This document shows positions 45,355-55,155 of a stretch of 64,000 bases of DNA, piece by piece. Position 1 is the stretch's first letter. Every line of letters begins with the position of its first letter. The notes below the pieces were generated by a model. It searched no databases. It worked only from the letters and a program-made list of their open reading frames with translations, and was not told the DNA's origin. The position numbers were made by a program, and so were the translations under genes. Origin of the DNA: UBA1756 sp045130235 (GTDB lineage Bacteria > Bacteroidota > Bacteroidia > Bacteroidales > WCHB1-69); the NCBI GenBank assembly GCA_045130235.1, contig JBGUPJ010000043.1, forward strand, positions 46,482 through 110,481, given 5' to 3'.

Positions 45355-46634
45355 CAATCGAAGAAAGAAACCTTATCATCAACTTAGTAAAGAGCGAGGT
45401 GGTGCCCGCCATAGGGTGCACCGAACCGATGGCCGTTGCATTGGCCGCCGCCCGCTGCACCGAGATTTTGGGCAGTGTGCCGAAACAGATCAGCGTGGAG
45501 CTGAGCGCCAACATGTTGAAAAATGCCATGGGAGTGGGAATTCCCGGCACCGGCATGGTGGGACTGCCCATCGCCATTGCATTAGGCGCCATGGCCGGCA
45601 AGTCGGAATACCAGCTGGAGGTGCTGCGCGACATTACCCCCGAGGATGTGGAAAAAGCCAAGGCCTACATTGCCCAGCAGCGCATCCATATCAGTCAGAA
45701 AAAAGACACCGAAGAGAAGCTGTATATTGAAGTGGTCGGACATAACGGGGAGGACAAGGCGCGGGTGGTGATCCGCGGCGAACACACCCACTTCAGCCAC
45801 CTGTCGAAGAACGGCGAGGTGCTGCTTGACGAGGGAGTGACCTCCACGACAGCGGAGGCGGGCAAGGCGCCCCGTCTCACGATGCGGCAGGTGTATGAGT
45901 TTGCCACCACCTCACCCGTCAACGAGATACGTTTCATCCTGGAGAGTGCCGAGCTGAACAAGCGGGCGGCGGAGATGTCGCTGATGAACAACTACGGCCA
46001 TGCTTTGGGACGCACCATCTTCACGCAGCCGAAGGAGCAATTTTTCGGCAACGGCATCTACTCGAAAATCCTCGCCTACACCTCCGCCGCCTGCGACGCG
46101 CGTATGGCGGGCGTGAAGGTGCCCGTGATGAGCAACTCGGGCAGCGGCAACCAGGGCATCGCCGCCACGCTGCCGGTATGGGTATATGCCAAGGAGCGGC
46201 TGAAGAGCGAGGAGGAGCTCATCCGCGCGCTGATGCTGAGTCACCTGACGGTCATCTACATCAAGCAGAGCTTCGGACGGCTCTCGCCGCTGTGCGGCTG
46301 CGTGGTGGCCGCCACGGGATCGGCCTGCGGCATCACCCACCTCATGGGCGGCGACTACCAGCAGGTGGTCTTCGCCGTGAAGAACATGATCGCCAACATC
46401 ACCGGCATGATCTGCGACGGTGCCAAGCCCAGCTGCGCCCTCAAGGTGGCGACGGGCGTGTCCACTGCCGTGCTCTCCGCCATGCTGGCCATGGAAAACA
46501 AGACCGTAAGCCCTGTGGAGGGCATCATTGATGAAGACATTGAGAAGTGCGTGCGCAACCTCGCCAACATCGGACTTCAGGGCATGGCCGCCACCGACAG
46601 TCTGGTGCTGGACATCATGACACAGAAGGGGTGA
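45351..46634 (+). CDS. L-cysteine desulfidase-like protein (UPF0597 / CyuA family)
   Basis: 427 residues. The start (VKSEVVPAIGCTEPMAVALA, Cys23) and the later cysteine motifs (LCGCVVAATGSACGITH, ICDGAKPSCALK) are those of the UPF0597 family. Its members include CyuA (YhaM), an iron-sulfur enzyme that converts cysteine to pyruvate, ammonia and sulfide, and it is related to serine dehydratase alpha chains. The cysteines fit a 4Fe-4S cluster. Translation is coupled to radA, although the two functions are not obviously linked. Confidence 0.88.
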   Translation: MTIEERNLIINLVKSEVVPAIGCTEPMAVALAAARCTEILGSVPKQISVELSANMLKNAMGVGIPGTGMVGLPIAIALGAMAGKSEYQLEVLRDITPEDVEKAKAYIAQQRIHISQKKDTEEKLYIEVVGHNGEDKARVVIRGEHTHFSHLSKNGEVLLDEGVTSTTAEAGKAPRLTMRQVYEFATTSPVNEIRFILESAELNKRAAEMSLMNNYGHALGRTIFTQPKEQFFGNGIYSKILAYTSAACDARMAGVKVPVMSNSGSGNQGIAATLPVWVYAKERLKSEEELIRALMLSHLTVIYIKQSFGRLSPLCGCVVAATGSACGITHLMGGDYQQVVFAVKNMIANITGMICDGAKPSCALKVATGVSTAVLSAMLAMENKTVSPVEGIIDEDIEKCVRNLANIGLQGMAATDSLVLDIMTQKG

Positions 46635-46650
46635 TAATTTGATGTTCGTT

Positions 46651-47529
46651 TTACCGCACCACCTTGGTAAATACGGGGGCTTCACCATCTGCCACCAGCA
46701 CGTACACCTGAATCTCACCCGCGGGAGGCATTTTTGATTTGGCCTTTTTACGGGGCTTGTCAACTGCGGTGAACAGATACTCTGTGCCGTCGGGTACGGA
46801 GCGCGAGGCCACTGTTTTAGCTTTGGCATTCAGCATTTTATAGCCTTTCACAGCGGCATTGAAAATAGCCTCCTCTTCTTTGCTCACCTCGTGTGATTCA
46901 GAAAATTCATCTAACGGGGCGTATTCTCCATCCATGAACCCGTAGGCAATCAGGAAACGGGCGACCTCACTGGGCATTGCTTCCATACGGGCAGCACGCA
47001 CACCATAACCGGGAAGTATCGTAGCTTTCGGCTCAGCTGCCTCCAAGTCTTTTATACTGGACTCCAAACCGCCGCTGCCAAAAGTGCAGAACGGCACCAC
47101 CTTCTTACCACTCAAATCAACACTGTCGAGGAAAGCGGCCACTGGCGGCGCATAAGTGCCAAACCAAACTGGGTAGCCGATGAAAATCACATCGTATCGG
47201 GAGATGTCGGCTTTCACAGGCTGAATGCTTGGAACAAATCCCTGCTCACGCTCCTTCAGACAGCGTTTGATGGTGGCATCATAATCTTCCTCGTAGGGAT
47301 CCACCATGACAATCTCCTCAATATCAGCACCTATCCGTTTGGAAATCTCCTGCGCCACAGCCCTTGTGGTACCCGTCTGAGAATAATATAGCACTAGAAT
47401 TTTCTCCGCTTTTTTGGGAGAAGACGTAGATTGGTCTTGGTCATGTTTTTGGGAATCTCCCTTGGAGTCGCACGAAATGGCGGTCAGTGTCACGGCGACC
47501 AACACCAGCAAAAGTTTCAGTTTTTTCAT
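46651..47529 (-). CDS. Exported flavodoxin-domain lipoprotein
   Basis: From the ATG at 47529 the product has 292 residues; the -7 box at 47557-47564 excludes the longer frame. It has a lipoprotein signal peptide (lipobox TAISC), a Ser/Lys/Gln linker, then a flavodoxin fold: LVLYYSQTGTTRAVAQEI for the FMN phosphate loop, YDVIFIGYPVWFGTYAPPVAAFLD for the second FMN loop, and VVPFCTFGSGGLESSI. A C-terminal region of about 90 residues follows. Flavodoxins normally act in the cytosol, so a lipid-anchored periplasmic one is unusual. The redox partner is unknown. Confidence 0.85.
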   Translation of the reverse strand: MKKLKLLLVLVAVTLTAISCDSKGDSQKHDQDQSTSSPKKAEKILVLYYSQTGTTRAVAQEISKRIGADIEEIVMVDPYEEDYDATIKRCLKEREQGFVPSIQPVKADISRYDVIFIGYPVWFGTYAPPVAAFLDSVDLSGKKVVPFCTFGSGGLESSIKDLEAAEPKATILPGYGVRAARMEAMPSEVARFLIAYGFMDGEYAPLDEFSESHEVSKEEEAIFNAAVKGYKMLNAKAKTVASRSVPDGTEYLFTAVDKPRKKAKSKMPPAGEIQVYVLVADGEAPVFTKVVR

Positions 47530-47556
47530 GATAGGAAGCTTTTTATTTTCAAACGG

Positions 47557-47564
47557 CAAAAATA
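47557..47564 (-). promoter_or_regulatory. -7 box for the flavodoxin lipoprotein
   Basis: The minus strand reads TATTTTTG, 28 bases before the ATG at 47529. It is one half of a divergent promoter pair. Confidence 0.7.
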
Positions 47565-47606
47565 CAACTTTTCTGATTTTCGACTTCTCTTTTCCATTTT
47601 TAATCG

Positions 47607-47614
47607 TATATTTG
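47607..47614 (+). promoter_or_regulatory. -7 box for the alpha-2-macroglobulin gene
   Basis: TATATTTG on the plus strand, 29 bases before the ATG at 47643; the other half of the divergent pair. Confidence 0.7.
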
Positions 47615-47642
47615 CCGCCCAAAAAAAATAAAATTTCGCAAA

Positions 47643-50600
47643 ATGAAACGCCCCATTCTTTTACTCATCACCTTTATATTCAGCATTCTAACCGCATTTT
47701 CGCAACATACGCCCCAACAAATAGCGGAACTGCGGAAACAGATGGAAGAGCGCACAGCGAAATACGATGACGAAGTGCAGCTGGACTCGCTGCATCGCGA
47801 GTGTCTGGAACTCATCAGCTGGTGCGACCAGCAGTTGAAAAATGGCAAGCCCGAAGTGTATGCCGAACGCGCTTACTGGCGATCCTACCTGGCACAAATT
47901 GAAAGTGCGTGGACAGAGGGTGTGCTATTCTGGAGAAACCGAACAGCTATAGAGGATACCCCCGATGAGGACTGGCGGACTTGGGATGCCACCACCATGA
48001 CTCACAGCGTGATGCGCAACTACAAGCTGGCCCTCGACGACGCACAAGCCTCACAGCAACCTGCCGCTCCCTATCTTCCTCTTTTCACCAACAACCATCA
48101 TCAAAGCATTCCATTGGAAGTGGCCTGCCCGACCCTTTATGACCTGATAGCCAACAACTTCATACAGACCATTATCCAAGGTATTTCCTACGATTCCATC
48201 GCATACCAAACCCTATCGTTAGAGGATGCGGTTCTCGACGACGGCTCCCTACTCGCCAGCATGATTCCCCCGATGGACTCCTATTCTCCCAGCCAAATCA
48301 TCCTTGCTTTCTGCCAACAACTCATCAACTACCATCGTAACGACAAAGACAAAAATGCCTATCTGGTGTGGCGTATGGAGCTTTTGGACAAAATTGGACT
48401 TAACCATCCGCAATATCTGAAATGCTTGGAGCAAGAGCTCATGTTTTTCAAGAACGAAAAGCTGATATGTGTCATCAATGCCCTGATGGGGGATTATTAT
48501 TGGGCGCGGGCCACATCAGAGCAGGCGGAAGTGGAAGACTTCCGGCGGGCCGTATCATGGTATGAAAAAGCGATGGTAGCTGCCTATCCTAAATTTGATG
48601 ATTTTATAGAAAAAGCCCGAAGAAATATCCAGAAGATTTGTGAAAAGAGCATTGAGGTGGAAGGTGAAAGGATGATGGCGAGGCAAGACAATATCATCAG
48701 CGTGATGAGCCGAAACTGCGGCAATCTTTATCTGTATATTAAGCCTTGTAATGCCAATCAACCCATCGATGAGGATGAAATTGAGAAAGAGGAGTCGCCA
48801 GCTGCCAATGTCGTTTGGAAACAGGCTTTACATATAGAGGGCTCCTTTTATCATCGCATTGACACCACTATCGTGGCCATTCCGCAGCTCCCCTACGGCT
48901 CTTACTACGTGCTAGTCACCGAAAAACCATTGAAAAACAAGGATTTGGAAGATCAAGAATATGGATGGCAGCAGATACACGTTACCCAAATGATGCCTCT
49001 ATATGGTAGCTACTATAGTCCGTTAAAACTGTTTGTGCTGGACCGTTCCACGGGAACTCCTGTCAGCGACGTGCAGGTAGAACTTACGAAAAAAGTCAAG
49101 AACAAAGATACTGTGTTGGCCAGCGGGCAGACCGATGCCAACGGTTTTCTATCGCTGCCCTACGAAGGCAACGAGTACAGCAACCTAACCCTTACGCTAC
49201 GCAAAGGGGAAGATGAGATTCAGATGCCTTATGAAAGTCGTTCACGCTACTTTCCAAATGGATATATTGCTGAAAACCAATCTTATATAGAATATTTCAC
49301 GGATAGAAAGATTTATCGGCCGGGACAGACTGTACAGTGGAAAGGAATTGCCCTATGGGAGAAACTGTACCATTATGAGCTGGCACCCGACCGCATCCTC
49401 ATCGCCACTCTCGTGGGTCCCAACAGTCAAGAGATGGGTTCCGATACCCTCACCACCAACGAGTTCGGATCGGTGGCAGGCGAATTCCAACTGCCAGAAG
49501 GTGCACCTCTCGGTCTTTACTACATCGCGATTACAGGTGAAAATCAAATGGCAAGTTTGTCACTCCAGTCATCTTTTTCGGACGGTTTCCGAGTGGAAGA
49601 GTACAAACGTCCCACCTACGAGGTGACCCTTCAGCAGCCGGAGGACACCTACCGCATGGGCGATACGGTAAAGGTGACAGGAAATGCCGCCGCTTTTGCA
49701 GGTTATCCCATACAAAATGCCACTGTAAAATATGTAGTCTCGGAACGTCACATCTTTCCTTTCGGCAGCCGTTACTACAAGCGACATAATCCAGACTATT
49801 GGCGACATTCTTCCACCGTGGGTCACGGCACATGCTCCACCGACGACAAAGGCAATTTCCAAATTGACTTCCAATCCCGCACCTCCACGGATCCATACGT
49901 GACATGGTCGTGCTACAAGGTGGAGGTCACCGTCACCGACGGGAGCGGAGAGACCCACACTGCGGAACAGCGGGTGTATGTGAGCGACCAGGCTCTTCAT
50001 CTCTCCGCCAACATCCCCGAATGGGTAAAGATTGGCGAAACAGAGCTAAACTTTCCCGTGCAGGCGGTGAACACGAACGGCGAAGAGCAGATAGTTGAGC
50101 TCCACTACCGATTGGCAAGTGTCGCTATGCCAAAACATTACATGGCACAACCGCCAGTCACTTCCTCCCACACCGACACTTCGTTGAGTCGCCAATTCCC
50201 GGAATACGCATTCTTTGGGGAAGATGACCCCGACACGTGGAAGGTGCAAGACGAAGTGTGCAGCGGCTCCCTCTTCACTCGTGCCGAACCCGTGCTCCCG
50301 CTGCCCCAACTGAATAACCTGCCAGCCGGGGCCTACCGGCTGACCCTCACCGCCACCGACGATTTTGGCACTCCCGTAGAAACTTCCTACACCTTCTTCC
50401 TCACCCCCGGCAACGGCCACCACTTCCCGGTTTTTGAACCGCTGCAAGTACTCGCCGACAAGAGCCAAGCCACCTTCGGCGACACCGTTACCTTCACCGT
50501 CGGCAGCTACATCCATCATGCCAACACCCTGGTACAGGTATTCTCCAACGACTCGCTCATCGACGAGCGATGGGTGAAACTCGACCAGTCATACATCACC

Positions 50601-53567
50601 CTCTCCTACCCCATAGAACCGGGAAGATATGGAGGATACACCTGTCAAGCCCTTCTGTGCCACAACGGGCAATTGTCGCAAGAAGAGGCCACCACACGCA
50701 TTCCCTTCACCAACAAAATTATTGATATTGAATTTCTTACATTCCGCAATCAGCTTGAACCAGGTGAAAAATGCACCGTGAAGATGAAACTTACTGATGA
50801 GCACCAAAAACCCCTGCGCGAAGCGGAATTGCTCTGCGCCCTCTACGACGCTTCATTGGATGTTTTCGGCGCCAACCATTTCAATACCCGGTTAAGCATC
50901 TTGAATTACCCCTCCCCCATCTCACTTCACTCTCCCAATTTCGGCTACATTTTTAGGAATTACATTATAGACCCTATTTTTAACCACTGGCATCCGCTGC
51001 CTACCGCACGCCACAACACAACAATGGCTTTCACTGGTGAATACTATCCCCTTTATTGCTTGGAATCAGCTCCAGTTAGAAAAGCACCTGGGAGAAGTGT
51101 GACAGGAGCTCAAGCAGTGAGGGGTAACCAATCCGACAATAACAACGAGGTTGTAAACGGCCTAGTAGTTTTGGATGCCGAACCCGTGAATAAAAAAGCG
51201 GGAAGTATCGATTGGGGAGAAGATTCTGAAAATGAGCAGTCGTTGTTGACCGTTCCCAGAACCAACTTTGCGGAAACAGCCTTCTTTTATCCTTTTTTAA
51301 GAACCAATAAAAAAGGCGAGATTGAGATTGAATTTACAATCCCTGAATCACTTACCCGATGGAAGATGCTGGGATTGGCCCATACTCCCGACGAGCGCAC
51401 CGGTCAGTTTGAAAAACAAATCGTCACCCAGAAGCCGCTGATGGTGACTGTTAATGTGCCGCGCTTCCTCTACGAGAACGACCGACTGACACTCTCGGCA
51501 ACGGTGGTCAGTCAGAAGGATGCTACCATCATCGGAGAGGCGCACGTGCTGCTGACGGATGCGGCCACCGGCGAGGAGCTGCTGTCCGCCACACAGCCGC
51601 TGCGGGTGGAGAGCAACGGCAGCACTGCGATCGACTTTCCCGCTGACATTCCCGCCGGCACACTGGGCGTCACCTGCCGCATGACCGTGACCGGCAAGGC
51701 CGACGGGGTGACCTACACCGACGGCGAGGAGAAGACCCTGCCGATACTGTCGCGCCGACAGCTCGTCACCGAAACCGTGCCCTTCTTCATCACCCGCCAA
51801 GGCCGCAAGACCTTCTCGCTGGAACTGCTGCGTCAGAACAGTAAGCGTCTGACATCCTGCACTATGCAATTCACACCGTCGCCGCTGTGGAATGCCGTGG
51901 TCGCCCTCCCCTCCCTCACCGCAGATGCCTACGACTGCAACGACTACCTCTTCACCCGCCTGTACGCCAACACGCTATCGCTCCATATCCTCACCACACA
52001 CCCGCAACTCGAACAGCTGTTCACCGACTGCCAGAACCGCCACCCCGAGGCGCTACAGTCGAAGCTGGCTGCCAACGAAGCGCTCATGCAAATCCTTCTG
52101 AACGAGACTCCCTGGGTGGCCGATGCCCAACAGGAAGAGTACAACATTCGCGCCATCGCCCGTCTGTTTGATGAACAGCAGGCGCACCAAAAGATGGACT
52201 TCCTCGTGCGGAAGTTGACCGCCAACCAGAACCGTGACGGTGGCTGGCCGTGGTTCGCGGGCGGCACCAGCAACATCTATATCACTGAAAACATTCTCAT
52301 CGGAGCCGGACGGCTGACCAGCAGAAACATCAATACCGACGATCATTTCCTCGCTTCCAACACCCTCCAAAAGGCTATTCAATACGTGGATGAGGAAAAA
52401 GAGAAGCGCTACCAGGAATGGAAAAAGAAATGGCCCGAATCGCTCCAACGCTACACCCTCAACTCCAGCGACTTGCACTATCTGTATGCCCGCTCGCTAT
52501 ATCCCGACAGTCCCAACGAAAACGAGTCGTACAAGTTCTATCAGGAGGAACTGCTCCAGCAGGCCGACTCACTGCCGACCATTTACCAGCGCACGCTGGC
52601 AGCTCTCATTTTGCACAGAACTAACAAGCCTGATGCTCAGAAACTTGCGAAAAATATCATGATGAAAATTTTGGGCTTTTCGCAGCAGTCGGAAGAGATG
52701 GGCATGTTCTGGAAGAAAGAGGGACGGGGCTATTATTGGGATGAGTCGATGATTGACCGTCAGGCGCTGATCATGGAGGCTATGACTTTGATTCTGGGAG
52801 ATGATGAGCGGGTGAATGAGATGGCGGTATGGCTGTTGCAGCAGCGGCGCGGCAACCACTGGGACAATGCAAAATCCACTGCGGATGCCTGCTACGCCCT
52901 GTTTTGTATCAGCGATTTAGCTAAACCGAGCGAGCCCGCCAGCATCACGCTAAAAATCTGCGGTGAGACCCGCAACTATGCCGACACGCTGCAGATTCCG
53001 GTCAAGGAGGATGTGGCGGGCTGCCTCACTAATCCCGAGGCCGGCGACATCGTGCTCACCACCACCCGCGACGGGCTGTCCTACGGCGGTGTGTTCTACC
53101 AGTACTATGCCGACATCGACAGCATCGGCACCACCGGCAAGGACATTCCCCTCTCAGTGGAGCGGAAGCTGTACCGCGTGGACAAGGGCGAAGTTCTAAC
53201 ACCCATTACCGAAGAGCGACCGCTGCGAGTGGGCGACAAAGTGCAGGTGCGCCTTGTGATTCGCTGCGACCGCGACCTCGAGTACGTGCATCTGAAAGAC
53301 CTGCGGGCGGCGACCTTCGAGCCGGCCGACGGCATCGTGTCGGGCTACCGCTGGCAGGACGGCCTCAGCTACTACCAATCGTTTCGCGACGCCTCGGCCA
53401 ACTTCTTCTTCGAGAAAATCCGCCAAGGCACCTACGTGTTCGAGTACAGTCTGTGGGTGAACCAGGCCGGCAAATTCGCCACCGGTTACGCTTCCATCCA
53501 GTGCATGTACGCGCCGGAGTTCTGCGCCCACAGCAGCGCCAGCGGCACGCTCGAGATACGAAAATGA
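47643..53567 (+). CDS. Large bacterial alpha-2-macroglobulin family protein, without a visible thioester motif
   Basis: The 1974-residue protein has a signal peptide cut near FSQ, then a helical N-terminal region of about 350 residues, and repeated macroglobulin domains. The MG2 motif FTDRKIYRPGQTVQWKG is near residue 556. RTNFAETAFFYPFLRTNKKGEIEIEF and the segment around ESLTRWKMLGLAHT are the alpha-2-macroglobulin domain core. I find no CxEQ thioester, so it cannot trap proteases covalently. The helical domain that usually carries it is present (TADAYDCNDYLFTRLYANTL). It is probably a periplasmic or outer-membrane-bound protease trap. The FISUMP lipoprotein gene follows. Confidence 0.9.
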   Translation: MKRPILLLITFIFSILTAFSQHTPQQIAELRKQMEERTAKYDDEVQLDSLHRECLELISWCDQQLKNGKPEVYAERAYWRSYLAQIESAWTEGVLFWRNRTAIEDTPDEDWRTWDATTMTHSVMRNYKLALDDAQASQQPAAPYLPLFTNNHHQSIPLEVACPTLYDLIANNFIQTIIQGISYDSIAYQTLSLEDAVLDDGSLLASMIPPMDSYSPSQIILAFCQQLINYHRNDKDKNAYLVWRMELLDKIGLNHPQYLKCLEQELMFFKNEKLICVINALMGDYYWARATSEQAEVEDFRRAVSWYEKAMVAAYPKFDDFIEKARRNIQKICEKSIEVEGERMMARQDNIISVMSRNCGNLYLYIKPCNANQPIDEDEIEKEESPAANVVWKQALHIEGSFYHRIDTTIVAIPQLPYGSYYVLVTEKPLKNKDLEDQEYGWQQIHVTQMMPLYGSYYSPLKLFVLDRSTGTPVSDVQVELTKKVKNKDTVLASGQTDANGFLSLPYEGNEYSNLTLTLRKGEDEIQMPYESRSRYFPNGYIAENQSYIEYFTDRKIYRPGQTVQWKGIALWEKLYHYELAPDRILIATLVGPNSQEMGSDTLTTNEFGSVAGEFQLPEGAPLGLYYIAITGENQMASLSLQSSFSDGFRVEEYKRPTYEVTLQQPEDTYRMGDTVKVTGNAAAFAGYPIQNATVKYVVSERHIFPFGSRYYKRHNPDYWRHSSTVGHGTCSTDDKGNFQIDFQSRTSTDPYVTWSCYKVEVTVTDGSGETHTAEQRVYVSDQALHLSANIPEWVKIGETELNFPVQAVNTNGEEQIVELHYRLASVAMPKHYMAQPPVTSSHTDTSLSRQFPEYAFFGEDDPDTWKVQDEVCSGSLFTRAEPVLPLPQLNNLPAGAYRLTLTATDDFGTPVETSYTFFLTPGNGHHFPVFEPLQVLADKSQATFGDTVTFTVGSYIHHANTLVQVFSNDSLIDERWVKLDQSYITLSYPIEPGRYGGYTCQALLCHNGQLSQEEATTRIPFTNKIIDIEFLTFRNQLEPGEKCTVKMKLTDEHQKPLREAELLCALYDASLDVFGANHFNTRLSILNYPSPISLHSPNFGYIFRNYIIDPIFNHWHPLPTARHNTTMAFTGEYYPLYCLESAPVRKAPGRSVTGAQAVRGNQSDNNNEVVNGLVVLDAEPVNKKAGSIDWGEDSENEQSLLTVPRTNFAETAFFYPFLRTNKKGEIEIEFTIPESLTRWKMLGLAHTPDERTGQFEKQIVTQKPLMVTVNVPRFLYENDRLTLSATVVSQKDATIIGEAHVLLTDAATGEELLSATQPLRVESNGSTAIDFPADIPAGTLGVTCRMTVTGKADGVTYTDGEEKTLPILSRRQLVTETVPFFITRQGRKTFSLELLRQNSKRLTSCTMQFTPSPLWNAVVALPSLTADAYDCNDYLFTRLYANTLSLHILTTHPQLEQLFTDCQNRHPEALQSKLAANEALMQILLNETPWVADAQQEEYNIRAIARLFDEQQAHQKMDFLVRKLTANQNRDGGWPWFAGGTSNIYITENILIGAGRLTSRNINTDDHFLASNTLQKAIQYVDEEKEKRYQEWKKKWPESLQRYTLNSSDLHYLYARSLYPDSPNENESYKFYQEELLQQADSLPTIYQRTLAALILHRTNKPDAQKLAKNIMMKILGFSQQSEEMGMFWKKEGRGYYWDESMIDRQALIMEAMTLILGDDERVNEMAVWLLQQRRGNHWDNAKSTADACYALFCISDLAKPSEPASITLKICGETRNYADTLQIPVKEDVAGCLTNPEAGDIVLTTTRDGLSYGGVFYQYYADIDSIGTTGKDIPLSVERKLYRVDKGEVLTPITEERPLRVGDKVQVRLVIRCDRDLEYVHLKDLRAATFEPADGIVSGYRWQDGLSYYQSFRDASANFFFEKIRQGTYVFEYSLWVNQAGKFATGYASIQCMYAPEFCAHSSASGTLEIRK

Positions 53568-53621
53568 CGACACAGCGTAAAGTTTTTTTTCAACTTTTAA
53601 ATAAAACGCACCTTCCCAAAT

Positions 53622-54359
53622 ATGAAACAAACATTGCTCATCTTCGCCACTGCCCTGATAATGGCCAGCTGCGGCCATAACGATCAATCTGTATCCGAGC
53701 ATAAGGATATGGAGGGCACACCCATCATCATGATTCCACATGCCGTGACCGACATCGACGGGAATTGTTACGCCGCCATACAAGTTGGTCATCAACTATG
53801 GATGGCTGAAAATCTGCGGGTTACGAAAGACCACGACGGTCATGAGATTGCTTTGGGCAACGAAATCAGCCTCAACAAGCCTTACCGGTACAATCCCACT
53901 GAAATGGACTCCAATATGGTGGATTTGGGTTATTTATACAACTGGGAAGCCGCAGTGAGGGTCTGTCCCAAAGGCTGGCACCTGCCCACCTACGACGAGT
54001 GGACCGGCCTGGCAGACTATGTGGGTAGTCAAAGTCAATTTCGGTGTGAGGACAAAGATTGGAAAATTGCCAAATCATTGGCTTCCAGGGAAATGTGGAA
54101 CGACACCACCATAGTTTCCACTGTTGGCAACTCCCCCAACAGCAACGATAGCACGGGGTTTTGCGCCCTTCCTGCTGGTCGCTACGACGGGAAATACGAT
54201 GGAATGGGCAGATATGCTTTCTTTTGGAATGCGACCGAAAATGATAGAGAGTTCGCCTATTTCTGCGCCCTGCATTTCGACAATGCTGGTTTGGGGCACA
54301 CCTTCACTTACAAAAGCCACGGTTTGTCGGTAAGATGCGTGAAAGAAGTGGGAAATTAA
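53622..54359 (+). CDS. FISUMP-domain lipoprotein
   Basis: 245 residues. Lipoprotein signal peptide (lipobox MASC), then the Fibrobacter succinogenes major paralogous domain: WMAENLRV, VRVCPKGWHLPTYDEW, GFCALPAGRYDGKY, FFWNATEND and SVRCVK. Members are surface lipoproteins of unknown detailed function, common in Bacteroidota and Fibrobacterota. It stands 54 bases after the alpha-2-macroglobulin gene, with no promoter recognised between them, so both may share a transcript. Confidence 0.88.
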   Translation: MKQTLLIFATALIMASCGHNDQSVSEHKDMEGTPIIMIPHAVTDIDGNCYAAIQVGHQLWMAENLRVTKDHDGHEIALGNEISLNKPYRYNPTEMDSNMVDLGYLYNWEAAVRVCPKGWHLPTYDEWTGLADYVGSQSQFRCEDKDWKIAKSLASREMWNDTTIVSTVGNSPNSNDSTGFCALPAGRYDGKYDGMGRYAFFWNATENDREFAYFCALHFDNAGLGHTFTYKSHGLSVRCVKEVGN

Positions 54360-54471
54360 AAGTTGAAAATAGAAAGGAACGGTGAGATTATAGCAGAGTT
54401 GAATCGTATTTTATTCATTATCAATAAAATAAAATATTTTCAAAAGTACAGCCGTATTTCAAAAAAAGTTG

Positions 54472-54479
54472 TATTTTTG
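54472..54479 (+). promoter_or_regulatory. -7 box for trxA and tRNA-Leu
   Basis: TATTTTTG on the plus strand, 32 bases before the trxA ATG. Confidence 0.72.
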
Positions 54480-54511
54480 CACGCTATTTTCAAAACCATA
54501 AATCAAACACA

Positions 54512-54826
54512 ATGGCATTAGAAATCAACAGCGGAAATTTCGAGGAAGTCATCAAGAGTGACAAGCTCGTGATTATTGATTTTTGGGCAACTTGGTGCGG
54601 TCCCTGCCGCGCTTTGGCTCCGATCATGGACGAGCTGTCCAACGAATATGAAGGCAAGGTTGTTATTGGCAAGTGCGACACTGACGAGAACAACGACATC
54701 GCCATGCAGTTCGGCGTCCGCAATATTCCGATGCTGGTGTTCCTGAAAAATGGCGAGGTGGTGGAAACCCTGGTCGGCCTGCAGCGCAAGAACGACCTCG
54801 TGAAACTCATCGACTCGCTGATATAA
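54512..54826 (+). CDS. trxA: Thioredoxin
   Basis: 104 residues. The active site is WCGPC (Cys29, Cys32) after IIDFWAT, with the cis-proline region RNIPMLVFLKNG. There is no signal peptide, so it acts in the cytoplasm, reducing protein disulfides and possibly serving as reductant for ribonucleotide reductase. The tRNA-Leu gene follows after seven bases. Confidence 0.97.
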   Translation: MALEINSGNFEEVIKSDKLVIIDFWATWCGPCRALAPIMDELSNEYEGKVVIGKCDTDENNDIAMQFGVRNIPMLVFLKNGEVVETLVGLQRKNDLVKLIDSLI

Positions 54827-54833
54827 CAACCCT

Positions 54834-54914
54834 GCCCGGGTGGCGGAATGGTAGACGCGCTCGTTTCAGGTGCGAGTGTCGAGAGACGTGCAAGTTCGAC
54901 TCTTGTCCCGGGCA
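54834..54914 (+). tRNA. tRNA-Leu, anticodon CAG
   Basis: The acceptor stem GCCCGGG / CCCGGGC pairs perfectly. The D-arm GGCGGAATGGTAGACGCG is the typical leucine form. The anticodon loop TTCAGGT gives CAG (codon CUG). There is a long variable arm and the T-arm sequence GTTCGACTC. CCA is not encoded. It is transcribed with trxA and followed by a terminator. Confidence 0.95.
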
Positions 54915-54921
54915 CAATTTG

Positions 54922-54962
54922 AAAAAAACAACTATTTGTGATTCACAATAGTTGTTTTTTTT
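54922..54962 (+). terminator. Intrinsic terminator after tRNA-Leu
   Basis: Arms AACAACTATTTGTG and CACAATAGTTGTT pair with one bulged T around loop ATT, followed by a T-run. Confidence 0.9.
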
Positions 54963-55084
54963 ATTATAAAATTTACCCTTTTAAAGTGATTTCACACAGA
55001 AAAAGCACCATTAAACAATGGCTCAATGGTACTTTTGCGCATGAGCTATTTTCATAAAAGAATTGCAGTTGTGAAAAAAATGAT

Positions 55085-55092
55085 TAATTTTG
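55085..55092 (+). promoter_or_regulatory. -7 box for the small secreted protein - FHA unit
   Basis: TAATTTTG on the plus strand, 64 bases before the ATG at 55156. Confidence 0.62.
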
Positions 55093-55155
55093 CCGCGTTT
55101 TTTTGAAAACCACCTTTAGAGCCGACGACATAATGGCATATAACTATGGATAATA

